From contig CANRPD010000003.1 in the NCBI GenBank assembly GCA_947632385.1, positions 1 to 64,000 of the forward strand: a stretch of DNA of 64,000 nt, in the 5' to 3' direction. The notes beneath the pieces were generated by a model. It ran no database searches, was not told the origin of the DNA, and saw only the letters and a program-made list of their open reading frames with translations. The stretch is from an uncultured Clostridia bacterium. GTDB taxonomy: Bacteria > Bacillota > Clostridia > Oscillospirales > Acutalibacteraceae. The position numbers were made by a program, and so were the translations under genes. Shown piece by piece: positions 1 through 8,325 of this stretch (the first letter of the stretch is position 1; each line of letters opens with the position of its first letter).

Positions 1-324
1 CCAAAACGCACCTCGCCCCGCCGCCGAGCAGCCCTCTTTCACAAACCCCCGCCGCCGGGGCGGCTCCTCCACAAACCACCCCCAAACCCCGACCACCCGT
101 TTTCCTCCCCCCCAAAAATCCAACCTTCTACCCCTCTCCCACCTGCCTGTTCCCCACAGCCCCCGCCCCGGCGCCCTCCGCCTCCGGCGGAGGGTGGCCC
201 TGCCGGGCCCCGGTGGGCCCACACCCCCCCTCTCCCCGCCAAAACTCACCCCACCCCGCCGCCGAGCAACCCCCTCCAACGAATCTCCACGCCCGCCGCC
301 GGGGCGGGCCATCACCGCCGCTGC

Positions 325-1038
325 CTAGGGCTCCCACCGCTCCAGCAGCCGCACCAGCACCACGGCCAGCTCCTGCCGGGTCACGAACCGCCCCGGCTGC
401 AGGTCCCCGGTCTCGTCTCCCACCAGCAGACCTTCGGCCCGGCACCGCTCCAGGGCACCTTGCGCCCAGGCCGCCGGGGGCGCCAGCGCCATCTCCCCGA
501 GGACCGCCTGGATCTCCTGCCGGGCCAGCGCCCGCAGCCGGTTCTCTTCGGGGGCTTCCTCCGCCATTTCCCCCTGGATCATGGCCAGAAACCGCTCCCA
601 GCCCCGCTCCAGGGTGCGGTGGGGGCAGGTTTTCCCGTCGTAATCCTGGTGTTTCGTCACCTTGTCCAGCCCCCAGCCGAACTGCCGCAGCAGCTGGGCC
701 GCCAGTTTCGCCGCGTTTTGCTCCGCCGCGTCGAACCGCGGCCCGCCGGACAGCGAGTAGCAGATCTCGATGTGGATCCCCTCCAGGTTGCCGGGGCCGT
801 GCCCGTCGCCGGAGGCCCAGGCGTTGCGGTCCAGGGGCAGGCCCTGCACCGCGTGGCGGTCGTCCACGGCAAAGTGGAAGGACACCTCCTCCGGCCGGCG
901 GAGCATGTAGCTGATCTCGTTCTCCGCCGAGGCGTCGTTGGCGGTGTTGTGGATCACCAGCCGGGTCGGCGTGCGGACAAAGGGGCATTTGACGGGGTAG
1001 CGGTCCGCTGGGCACAGGTTTTGCACGATCTCAATCAC
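325..1038 (-). CDS. N-acetylmuramoyl-L-alanine amidase (phage-type endolysin)
   Basis: ORF track 325..1086 re-started at GTG 1038 (VIEIVQNL..). Motifs LVIHNTAN, SFHFAVDD, GIHIEICYS, KHQDYDGKTCPHR fit amidase_2. Overlaps the upstream holin stop. Confidence 0.88.
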   Translation of the reverse strand: MIEIVQNLCPADRYPVKCPFVRTPTRLVIHNTANDASAENEISYMLRRPEEVSFHFAVDDRHAVQGLPLDRNAWASGDGHGPGNLEGIHIEICYSLSGGPRFDAAEQNAAKLAAQLLRQFGWGLDKVTKHQDYDGKTCPHRTLERGWERFLAMIQGEMAEEAPEENRLRALARQEIQAVLGEMALAPPAAWAQGALERCRAEGLLVGDETGDLQPGRFVTRQELAVVLVRLLERWEP

Positions 1039-1480
1039 GGGACGCACCTCCCTCGTCGCCCCGGGCCCGGAGGGCCTCCAGGGCATTTTTCAAAAACGCG
1101 GGGAACGGCACCCCCATGCGGCCCAGGTTTTCCAGGACGGAAAGCCCCTCGTTGGCGGCAAAAAAGCAGCACACCGCCGGCCGGGCCAGGGCCGTGCCGG
1201 CCTGCCGGTCCAGCAGCACCGCCAAAAACACCGCCAGCAGGATCGCCGCCTTGCGCAGCAATCCCCGAAACCCCGCCCCGCTGGACAGCGCTCCGCCCGG
1301 GGTCTTCGGGGACTTTTTGAACACCCCGGCCACCAGCAGTCCCGTGACGACATCCAGCGCCATGACGCCCACCAGGGTCTCCAGGGGGCCGTCCCAGCCG
1401 CCCAGCGCCGCGGAGAGCACCCCCGCCACCGCCGCCGTGCCGGCGAACAGCCCGTTTTTCATGCGATCGAACCAGTCCAT
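1031..1480 (-). CDS. phage holin family protein (toxin secretion/phage lysis holin)
   Basis: 149 aa small membrane protein, MDWFDRMKNGLFAGTAAVAGVLSAALGGWDGPLETLVGVMALDVVTGLL.., directly upstream of the amidase. Confidence 0.85.
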   Translation of the reverse strand: MDWFDRMKNGLFAGTAAVAGVLSAALGGWDGPLETLVGVMALDVVTGLLVAGVFKKSPKTPGGALSSGAGFRGLLRKAAILLAVFLAVLLDRQAGTALARPAVCCFFAANEGLSVLENLGRMGVPFPAFLKNALEALRARGDEGGASRD

Positions 1481-1524
1481 TTTTCGGACCTCCTTTCTGT
1501 TTTCGGAGGCGCTCGCAAAAACCC

Positions 1525-1640
1525 CTCCATATATCCCCCCTTAAAAGGCCAAAAGTTTCCCTGGGGAGGGAAACTTTTCCGAAAATTTTTAAAAATTTAC
1601 AATTTGTTCATATTTGAACAAATGTTGCGAAGGGGCCAAA
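1525..1640 (+). repeat. AT-rich dispersed repeat module, copy 1
   Basis: CTCCATATATCCCCCCTTAAAAG .. AAGTTTCCCTGGGGAGGGAAACTTT .. ACAATTTGTTCATATTTGAACAAATGT. Recurs near 4370-4480 (+) and 28035-28145 (-). Confidence 0.85.
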
Positions 1641-1733
1641 ACCGGGGCGGAACCGGTCCGCTGGAGGCCAAAACCGGGGGTGAAAGGTACCGGAACCCGA
1701 CTGGAAGGGGTTTGGGAGGGGAAGCGCCGACGG

Positions 1734-1823
1734 CCGTCTCGCAGGGCGTGGGCATGACGTTTGCCCACGCCCTCTTTTGCGCAGCAAAAGCGCCCGCGCC
1801 GAAGGGCGCGGGCGGCGAGACGG
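1734..1823 (+). repeat. cloverleaf-like structured repeat (conserved closing stem), copy 1
   Basis: Closing stem 1734-1742/1815-1823 (CCGTCTCGC/GCGAGACGG). Three abutting perfect hairpins: 1743-1754/1762-1773 (12 bp), 1774-1780/1784-1790 (7 bp), 1791-1800/1805-1814 (10 bp). Confidence 0.85.
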
Positions 1824-1894
1824 GGGAGGCGGGCGGGATGATTTTTTTTGTGGGGTAAGGGGGCGTTCCGGTCGGGTCAGAGGGGGGAATTGAG

Positions 1895-2460
1895 CGGGTT
1901 CATGCAGGAAATGGATGGGTTTTGGCGGGGTTCGTGCAGGTTGGCGGTTTGCAGGCTGGTTGAAAATTACGCAGGTCATTTTTAATTCCAAGGATTATGT
2001 AAACTGGCGGCGCGAGGATGTGCTTTCGACTGGTAGGGGCTGGGGCGCGACCTGCCCTGCCCCGGCAGGGGCCGCGACAAAGGCCCGTCCGGCCACGGAC
2101 CAAAAGCGCCCGCGCCGGGTGGCGCGGACGGCGAGACGGGGGCGGCGGGTGGGCGGGCGAGATGATTTTTTTGGTGGGGTGAGGGGGCGTTCCGGTCGGG
2201 TCAGGGGAGGGGAATTGAGCGGGTTGGAGCTGGAAATACGGCGTTTTTGGCGGGGTTCGTGCAGGTTGGCGGTTTGCAGGCTGGTTGAAAATTACGCAGG
2301 TCGTTTTTAATTCTAAGGATTATGTAAACTGGCGGGCGCGACTGCTCGCTTTTTTCGAGTGGGAGCTTGCCCGCGACAAAGGCCAGTCCGGCTCGGACCG
2401 CGACCTGGCCTGCCCCGGCAGGGGCCGCGACAAAGGCCCGTCCGGCCACGGACCCGGCGG
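1895..2460 (+). repeat. mosaic of dispersed repeat modules (two copies of the GTGCAGGTTGGCGGTTTGCAGGCTGGTTGAAAATTACGCAGGTC module, partial cloverleaf, CCTGCCCCGGCAGGGGCCGCGAC units)
   Basis: GGCGGGGTTCGTGCAGGTTGGCGGTTTGCAGGCTGGTTGAAAATTACGCAGGTC at ~1925-1978 and ~2248-2300. GCCCCGGCAGGGGCCGCGACAAAGGCCCGTCCGGCCACGGAC at ~2058-2100 and ~2412-2453. Confidence 0.8.
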
Positions 2461-2567
2461 GGGTTTACTTTTTGGGGGGAGAGAGGTATAATAACAGGCG
2501 GTTTGGCGAGAAGCCGACCCAAATCAACCGAAACCGGCCGAAAGGCCGTCAAAAAGGAGGCTGTTTC

Positions 2568-3779
2568 ATGCCCGATCTCAACGCAACGGCGTCGGCCGAA
2601 CGGGTGCACATCGGCTTTTTCGGGATGCGCAACGCCGGAAAATCCAGTCTGGTCAACGCCGTCACCGGCCAGGCCCTGGCCGTGGTCTCCCCGGTGAAGG
2701 GCACCACCACCGATCCCGTGAAAAAAGCCATGGAGCTCTTGCCCATCGGCCCCGTGGTCATCATCGACACCCCCGGCCTGGACGACGAGGGAGAGCTGGG
2801 CGCCCTGCGGGTGGAAAAAGCCCGGCAAACGCTGCGCCAGACGGATATCGCCGTGCTGGTGGTGGACGCGGCGGTGGGGCTGAGCCCGGAGGATCAGACC
2901 CTGCTGGAGCTGTTCCGGGAACGGAAGGTGCCCTGCCTGGTGGCCCGGACCAAGGCCGATCTGCTGGAAGAGCGGCCCGCCCCGGGGGAAAATGAGGTGT
3001 ACGTCAGCGCCGTCACCGGAGAGGGCGTGTTCGCGCTCAAGGAGCGGCTGGGGGCCTTTGCCAAGACCGCCGGGAACCAGCGGCACATCGTCGCGGACCT
3101 CATCGAGCCCGGGGAAATGGCCGTGCTGGTGATCCCCGTGGACGAGTCGGCGCCCAAGGGGCGGCTGATCCTGCCCCAGCAGCAGACCATGCGGGAGCTG
3201 CTGGACAACCGCTGCACGTTCGCCGCCTGCCAGCCCCAAGAACTCACCGCTACGCTGGCCGCGCTGCGTCAGCCGCCGAAACTGGTGATCACCGACTCCC
3301 AGGCCTTTGGCCCCGTGGCCCGGGACACCCCGGAGGACGTCACTTTGACGTCGTTTTCCATCCTCTTTGCCCGGTACAAGGGGGACCTGCCCACCCTGGT
3401 GCGGGGGGCGGCCCAGCTGGGCCGCCTCAGCCAGGAGGACCGGGTGCTGATCTGCGAGGGGTGCACCCACCACCGGCAGTGCAACGACATCGGCACGGTG
3501 AAGCTGCCCGGGTGGATCCGGGACTACTGCGGCGCCGAGCCCCAGTACACCTTCACCTCCGGGGGAGAATTTCCCGACGACCTGACCCCCTACCGGCTGG
3601 TGATCCACTGCGGCGGGTGCATGCTCAACGAGAAGGAGATGCAGAGCCGCCTGCGGGCCGCCAACGACCAGGGCGTGCCCATGGTGAACTACGGCGTGGC
3701 CATTGCCCAGATGCACGGGATCCTGCGGCGGAGCTTGCGGCCGTTCCCGGAGATCTTGGCGCTGCTGGACGGAGAATAA
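2568..3779 (+). CDS. hydF: [FeFe] hydrogenase H-cluster maturation GTPase HydF
   Basis: P-loop GMRNAGKSSLVNAVTGQ, DTPGLDD, and C-terminal Cys motifs CEGCTHHRQCNDIG and HCGGCML. ATG 2568 after AAAAAGGAGG. Confidence 0.95.
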   Translation: MPDLNATASAERVHIGFFGMRNAGKSSLVNAVTGQALAVVSPVKGTTTDPVKKAMELLPIGPVVIIDTPGLDDEGELGALRVEKARQTLRQTDIAVLVVDAAVGLSPEDQTLLELFRERKVPCLVARTKADLLEERPAPGENEVYVSAVTGEGVFALKERLGAFAKTAGNQRHIVADLIEPGEMAVLVIPVDESAPKGRLILPQQQTMRELLDNRCTFAACQPQELTATLAALRQPPKLVITDSQAFGPVARDTPEDVTLTSFSILFARYKGDLPTLVRGAAQLGRLSQEDRVLICEGCTHHRQCNDIGTVKLPGWIRDYCGAEPQYTFTSGGEFPDDLTPYRLVIHCGGCMLNEKEMQSRLRAANDQGVPMVNYGVAIAQMHGILRRSLRPFPEILALLDGE

Positions 3780-3787
3780 ATGCCTGG

Positions 3788-3827
3788 AAACAGGAGGGCC
3801 CCGGTGGGAGGGGGCTCTCCTGTTTTT
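3788..3827 (+). terminator. rho-independent terminator of hydF
   Basis: AAACAGGAG..CTCCTGTTTTT stem plus T run right after the hydF stop. Confidence 0.75.
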
Positions 3828-3959
3828 GCCGAATTTGTAAGGCTGTATTGCTTTACAATAGCGAAAAAGGCAGGAAATGAGGGGTGTTTTGGGGAGACTG
3901 ACTGTAAAGTAATTTGGCTTTGCAGATGAGTGGTGGGAGTGGGTTTGGAGGAATGAACG

Positions 3960-4560
3960 GGCGCGACGGGGAGCTGGGAACATGTAGGTGCTTGAACGCG
4001 GCATTGCCCAGCCCGGGCACGGGCCGTCTCGCGAAGCGCGGGAATGAACTTTTCCCGCGCTTCCTTTTGCGGAGCAAAAGCGCCTGCGCCGGGTGACGCA
4101 GGCGGTGAGACGGGGGAGGCGGGTGGGCGGGCGAGATGGATTTTTTGGTGGGGCGGAAACGGGTTCCGGTTGGGTTGCGGGGGAAATTGGGCGGGTCGGA
4201 GCAGGAAAAGCAGGGGTTTTGGTGAGAAACGTGCAGGTTGGGGGCTGCGAGCCCTGGTTTCGCGGCTTGTGCGGATCGGAGGGCGCGACGGCTCGCTTCT
4301 TTCCAGTAGCTATCAGCGCGGAACGCGCGAGGCGCGACTTGCCCCGTCTGGGCACAGACAAAAAGTCCTCCCATATATCCCCCCTTAAAAGGGGTAAAGT
4401 TTCCCTGTGGAGGGAAACTTTTTTGAAAAAATTTTAAAATTTACAATTTCTTCATATTTGAACAAATGTCGCGAAGGGGGAAAAATGGGGTTTGAACCAT
4501 ACCGGAAGTGGGCCGGAAGGGCCAGAAAAGGGGCTTCAAGTGGGCTGGAAGGGGCTGGGA
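3960..4560 (+). repeat. long composite repeat, forward copy
   Basis: Same module order as the reverse complement of ~27985-28590: GCGGCATTGCCCAGCCC, cloverleaf, GAGATGGA(A)TTTTTTGGTGGGG, GTGCAGGTTGGGGG, CAGCGCGG(G/A)ACGCGCGAGGCGCGACTTGCCCCGTCTGGGCACAGAC, AT-rich module, GGGTTTGAACCATACCGGAAG. Confidence 0.85.
4024..4113 (+). repeat. cloverleaf-like structured repeat, copy 2
   Basis: Closing stem 4024-4032/4105-4113 (one G-T). Hairpins 4033-4044/4052-4063 (12 bp, sequence unlike copy 1), 4064-4070/4074-4080, 4081-4090/4095-4104 (one mismatch). Confidence 0.83.
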
Positions 4561-4575
4561 GGACAGGCACCGGCG

Positions 4576-4660
4576 CCGTCTCGCGGGGGTGGGGCCTGGT
4601 TTTGGCCCCACCCCCCACTTTTGCGGAGCAAAAGCGCCTGCGGAGCAGGCGGCGAGACGG
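4576..4660 (+). repeat. cloverleaf-like structured repeat, copy 3
   Basis: Closing stem 4576-4584/4652-4660. Hairpins GGGGGTGGGGCC/GGCCCCACCCCC, CTTTTGC/GCAAAAG, CGCCTGC/GCAGGCG. Confidence 0.83.
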
Positions 4661-4818
4661 GGGAGGCGGGTGGGGCCGCTGGCCGGTTTTGCAGACCGGC
4701 GGGCGCAAAGGGTTGCCGGTTGTTTGTAGAATCTAGGGCGCGACTTGGGCTTGTCGGAAATGAGTGGGCGCGACGGCTCGCTTCTTTCCAGTAGCTATCA
4801 GCGCGGGACGCGCGAGGC

Positions 4819-4899
4819 GCGACTTGCCTTGCCTCGGCAGAGGCCGCGACTTGCCCTGCCCCGGCAGAGGCCGCGACTTGGCCTTCCTCGGCAGAGGCC
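4819..4899 (+). repeat. 3 x 27-bp tandem repeat
   Basis: Units 4819-4845, 4846-4872 and 4873-4899, consensus GCGACTTGCCYTGCCYCGGCAGAGGCC. Confidence 0.9.
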
Positions 4900-4904
4900 G
4901 AGGC

Positions 4905-5474
4905 TTAGGGGAACGGGAGAAGGAAAAACAGGACGCTGAGGACGCCGGAGCCCGCCAGGATCCACAGGGGATTCACCTTCCACTTGCGCAGGAGGAAGAA
5001 GCCCGCGGCGAAGAGGAGCACCGCTTTCCAGTCCAGGGCCGTCCAGTCGGCGGGGAGCTCCCGCTGGCCGTAGAAGGCCTGGAGCAGCAGCGTGAGCCCA
5101 GCCGAGGCGATCATGGCCACCACCGCCGGGCGAAGACCGTCCAGGACGCCCTGGACCAGGGTGAGTCCCCGGCAGCGGTAGTACACCCAGGCCAGGGTCA
5201 GCACGATGACAAAGGCCGGGGCCACGCAGCCCAGGGTGGCCACCAGCGCCCCCGGCAGGCCCCCCACCTGGATGCCCACGAAGGTGGCGGAATTGATGGC
5301 GATGGGGCCGGGGGTCATCTCGGCGATGGCGATGACGTCGGCGAACTGGCCCATGGTGAGCCAGGGGTGGACATCCACCACCTGGTGCTGAATGAGGGGC
5401 ATGGCCGCGTAGCCGCCGCCGATGCTGAACAGGCCGATCTGCACAAAGCTGAGGAACAGCTGCCAGAAGATCAC
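4905..5474 (-). CDS. chromate transporter (short ChrA family subunit)
   Basis: SFVQIGLFSIGGGYAAMPLIQ, AEMTPGPIAINSATFVG. GTG start overlaps the upstream gene stop. Confidence 0.88.
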   Translation of the reverse strand: MIFWQLFLSFVQIGLFSIGGGYAAMPLIQHQVVDVHPWLTMGQFADVIAIAEMTPGPIAINSATFVGIQVGGLPGALVATLGCVAPAFVIVLTLAWVYYRCRGLTLVQGVLDGLRPAVVAMIASAGLTLLLQAFYGQRELPADWTALDWKAVLLFAAGFFLLRKWKVNPLWILAGSGVLSVLFFLLPFP

Positions 5475-6040
5475 GCCCCCGCCCCCTTTCGGCCCCGGTA
5501 GAGGGTGTCCGCCGCACCGATGCAGCCGCACAGGAGGATCACCAGAAGGAGGTTCACCTGAAAGAAGCGCACCGCCGCAAAGGCGGCGATCAGCACCAGC
5601 ACCGGCAGCAGCCGGCGGTGCTCCAGGATCCCCCGGATCAGCGTCACGGTGACGTCTGCGATGACAGCGGCCACCCCCACCACCATGCCCCCCAGCAAGG
5701 CCGCGATGAGGGGATTGGCGCGAAAGGCCTGGTAGAACAGGGAGATCACGCTGAGGATGACCAGAGGCGGCAGCACCGCCCCCAGCGCGGTGAGGGCCGC
5801 CCCGGGCAGTCCGGCCACCCGGTAGCCCACCAGGATGGCGGCGTTGACGGCGATGGCCCCCGGGGAGGACTGGGCGATGGCGGTGAGGTCCAGCATCTCC
5901 TGTTCGTCGATCCAGCCCAGGTCCTGGACGAATTTTTTGCGCATCAGCGGCAGGATGACAAAGCCCCCGCCGAAGGTGCAGGCGCTGAGGGTCAGCACCG
6001 ACCAGAAAAGCCGGCCGTAGGGCTTTTTGTGTGGATCCAT
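5471..6040 (-). CDS. chromate transporter (short ChrA family subunit)
   Basis: TLSACTFGGGFVILPLMRKKFV, AQSSPGAIAVNAAILVGYR. Tandem pair with the previous gene. Confidence 0.88.
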   Translation of the reverse strand: MDPHKKPYGRLFWSVLTLSACTFGGGFVILPLMRKKFVQDLGWIDEQEMLDLTAIAQSSPGAIAVNAAILVGYRVAGLPGAALTALGAVLPPLVILSVISLFYQAFRANPLIAALLGGMVVGVAAVIADVTVTLIRGILEHRRLLPVLVLIAAFAAVRFFQVNLLLVILLCGCIGAADTLYRGRKGAGA

Positions 6041-6051
6041 CCCGCGGCCCG

Positions 6052-8244
6052 TCATTCCGGCTTGCGGATCTGGGTCACGGCCTCCACGAAGGCGGTGGCG
6101 TCCTCGTCGGAGAGGCTGTCCCCCGCCTGGAGGAGCAGGGCGGACAGGGTGGTGCGGGCCATCATCTGGCGGACCATGGGGTTGTCCCCGGCGTTTTTGG
6201 CCACGTCGCCCCGGGCGGCCCGGGCCTTTTGCAGGAGCTGGTCCAGCAGGGCGGCGGCCTCCGGCGACCGGTAGACGTCCTCCAGCTTGTCGTCCAGGGT
6301 GAAGCAGCCCTCGTTTTTGGGCAGGAGCCAGTTGCGCACCTTCCGGCCGGGCATCGCATAGTCCGGGTTGGGCTGCGCCACATGGCGGATGCGGATCTCA
6401 TCGGTCTGGTCTCCCGCCACGGCGATGACGCCGTGGTCCCCGGTGATGGGCAGGCGGAAGCGGAAGATGGGGCCGCCGGTCTGCTCCTCCACCGGGACGC
6501 CGTCGCAGTAGAGGGTGACCTTGGGCAGGTTGGAGTAGACCTTCACCTCGGTGACGTCCTCGGGGCGGTCCACGTAACGCCGGGAGCAGAGGTGCACGAA
6601 GGGATCGGTGCTCCAGTGGGCCTTGTAGAGGTAGAAGGCGTCCTTTTTGGTCTGGCGGTCCATGGTGACCAGGCCCTTCTGGTTGCGGCCGTGGGCCCCG
6701 CCCTCGTCCCGGCCGTCGGCTGCGAAGTCGAACATGTTCCAGACGCTGGTCATCCAGATATAGGGGCGGGCGGGGAGCATCTGCAGGATGTGCTCGTGGA
6801 ACAGGGCCTGATACTGCTCGGTGTAGTCACTGCGCTGGGGCTGGGCGGTCTGGAAGCGGAGGTTGGCGTCGGCGCCGTACTCCGAGAGGCCCAGGGGCTT
6901 GGTGGGATACTGGGCGTGGAAGGCGTCGAAGAAGGCCTCGTTTTGCTCCAGCTCTCCCCCGTACCAGCCGAAATACAGGTTATAGGCGTTGAGGTCGGCG
7001 ATGTCCAGCACGGGGCCTTCGATGGCCTGCATGGAGACGTGGGCCATGGCAGTGGGCCGGGTGGGATCCAGCCGGTGGCACAGGTCGTTGAGCTTGCGGT
7101 GGTTCTCCAGGAGGGACGGGGTGATAGGGCCGCCGAAGGTGATCTCATTGGACAAGCCCCAGCAAATGATGCAGGGATGATTGTAGTTCTGGATCACCAG
7201 CTCCCGCATCTGGGAGAGGGTGTTCTCTTCTCCGGCATCCATGTGCCGGGTGATGTAGGGGATCTCCGCCCAGACCAGCAGGCCCGCCCGGTCGCAGAGG
7301 TCGTAGAACTCCTGGGCATGCTGGTAGTGGGCCAGACGGACGAAGTTGGCCCCCATGTCCAGGATGAGGCCCACGTCCTGGGCGTGCATCTCGGGGGTGA
7401 GGGCGTTGCCCACGCCCTCTCGGTCCTGGTGCCGGGCCACGCCCCGCAGGGGATAGGGCCGGCCGTTGAGGAGGAAGCCCTGTTCCGGGTCCACGGAGAA
7501 GCTGCGCACGCCGAAGGGGGTCTCCACCCGGTCGGTGACGGACTCGCCGGAGAGGAGCTCGGCGGTGCAGGTGTAGAGGTAGGGGTCGCTCAGGCCGTCC
7601 CACAGGTGGGGAGACACCAGGGTGCAGGTGACGGCAGCCTGGCCGTTTTCCACCGGAGCGGTGCAGGTCTGCCCCGCCAGGGTGAAGCGCACCCGGTCGC
7701 CGCCGTTGACAAAGGCACGGGCCTCCACGGTGGCGGAGCCCGCTGCCGGGGTGGCGGTGACCTGCAGGCCCGGGCCGCCCCAGTGATCCAGGTCAAAGTG
7801 GATGGGGTCCACGGTGATGAGCTTCACCGGGCGATAGAGGCCGCCGTAGAAGGTGAAGTCCGCCATTTGGGGGTAGATCTCCTCGTTGGCGGAATTGTCC
7901 ACGGAAACGGCCAGGTCCCGGCTTTTTGAAAGGGCCTGGGTCAGCTCCACCCGGAAGGTGGAATACCCGCCCCGGTGGGTGGCCAGCAGCTCCCCGCCCA
8001 GATAGACCTGGGCGGTCATGGCGGCGCCGGTGAGCTCCAGATACACCGCCGTGCCGGGCTGGGGCGCAGGCAGCCGGGTGTAATACCAGCAGCGGCCCCG
8101 GTAGTAATCGTTGCCGCCGTCCTGGCCGTCCTGGGCGTTCCAGGTGTGGGGCAGGTGCACCTGCCGGGTCCCGGCGGGCTCGGCGGGGCCGGCATCCTCC
8201 CGGATGAACCGCCAGCCGGTGTCCAAGATCTGAGTCGTTCTCAT
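6052..8244 (-). CDS. glycoside hydrolase family 2 (beta-galactosidase/beta-glucuronidase-like)
   Basis: WRFIREDAG, GVARHQDREGVGNALTPEMHAQDVGLILDMGANFVRLAHYQHAQEFYDLCDRAGLLVWAEIPYI, CWGLSNEI, LSEYGADA. Confidence 0.92.
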   Translation of the reverse strand: MRTTQILDTGWRFIREDAGPAEPAGTRQVHLPHTWNAQDGQDGGNDYYRGRCWYYTRLPAPQPGTAVYLELTGAAMTAQVYLGGELLATHRGGYSTFRVELTQALSKSRDLAVSVDNSANEEIYPQMADFTFYGGLYRPVKLITVDPIHFDLDHWGGPGLQVTATPAAGSATVEARAFVNGGDRVRFTLAGQTCTAPVENGQAAVTCTLVSPHLWDGLSDPYLYTCTAELLSGESVTDRVETPFGVRSFSVDPEQGFLLNGRPYPLRGVARHQDREGVGNALTPEMHAQDVGLILDMGANFVRLAHYQHAQEFYDLCDRAGLLVWAEIPYITRHMDAGEENTLSQMRELVIQNYNHPCIICWGLSNEITFGGPITPSLLENHRKLNDLCHRLDPTRPTAMAHVSMQAIEGPVLDIADLNAYNLYFGWYGGELEQNEAFFDAFHAQYPTKPLGLSEYGADANLRFQTAQPQRSDYTEQYQALFHEHILQMLPARPYIWMTSVWNMFDFAADGRDEGGAHGRNQKGLVTMDRQTKKDAFYLYKAHWSTDPFVHLCSRRYVDRPEDVTEVKVYSNLPKVTLYCDGVPVEEQTGGPIFRFRLPITGDHGVIAVAGDQTDEIRIRHVAQPNPDYAMPGRKVRNWLLPKNEGCFTLDDKLEDVYRSPEAAALLDQLLQKARAARGDVAKNAGDNPMVRQMMARTTLSALLLQAGDSLSDEDATAFVEAVTQIRKPE

Positions 8245-8325
8245 CTTCGCAGCACTCCTTTTTGTTAGGGGATCTTCTGGCAAATAGTGTACCCGTTTTT
8301 CCGCCGGTTGTCAATCGGCGAGGCC

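Noticed and set aside
1734-1823. Cloverleaf read as a tRNA or tRNA-like gene
   Set aside because: Three arms with perfect long stems, no anticodon/T-loop consensus and no CCA; arm lengths do not match tRNA.
2313-4361. 682-aa minus-strand ORF across hydF and flanking repeats
   Set aside because: Antisense to a confident hydF, low-complexity Pro/Arg/Gly/His composition from GC-rich DNA, and extends into non-coding repeats.
4819-4899. CRISPR-like array
   Set aside because: 27-bp units are contiguous with no spacers and no cas genes in the window.
5206-5652. Plus-strand short ORFs over the chromate transporter genes
   Set aside because: Antisense to confident transporter genes, no motif support.
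6031-7929. 632-aa plus-strand ORF antisense to the GH2 gene
   Set aside because: Mirror-frame artefact; no domain motifs.
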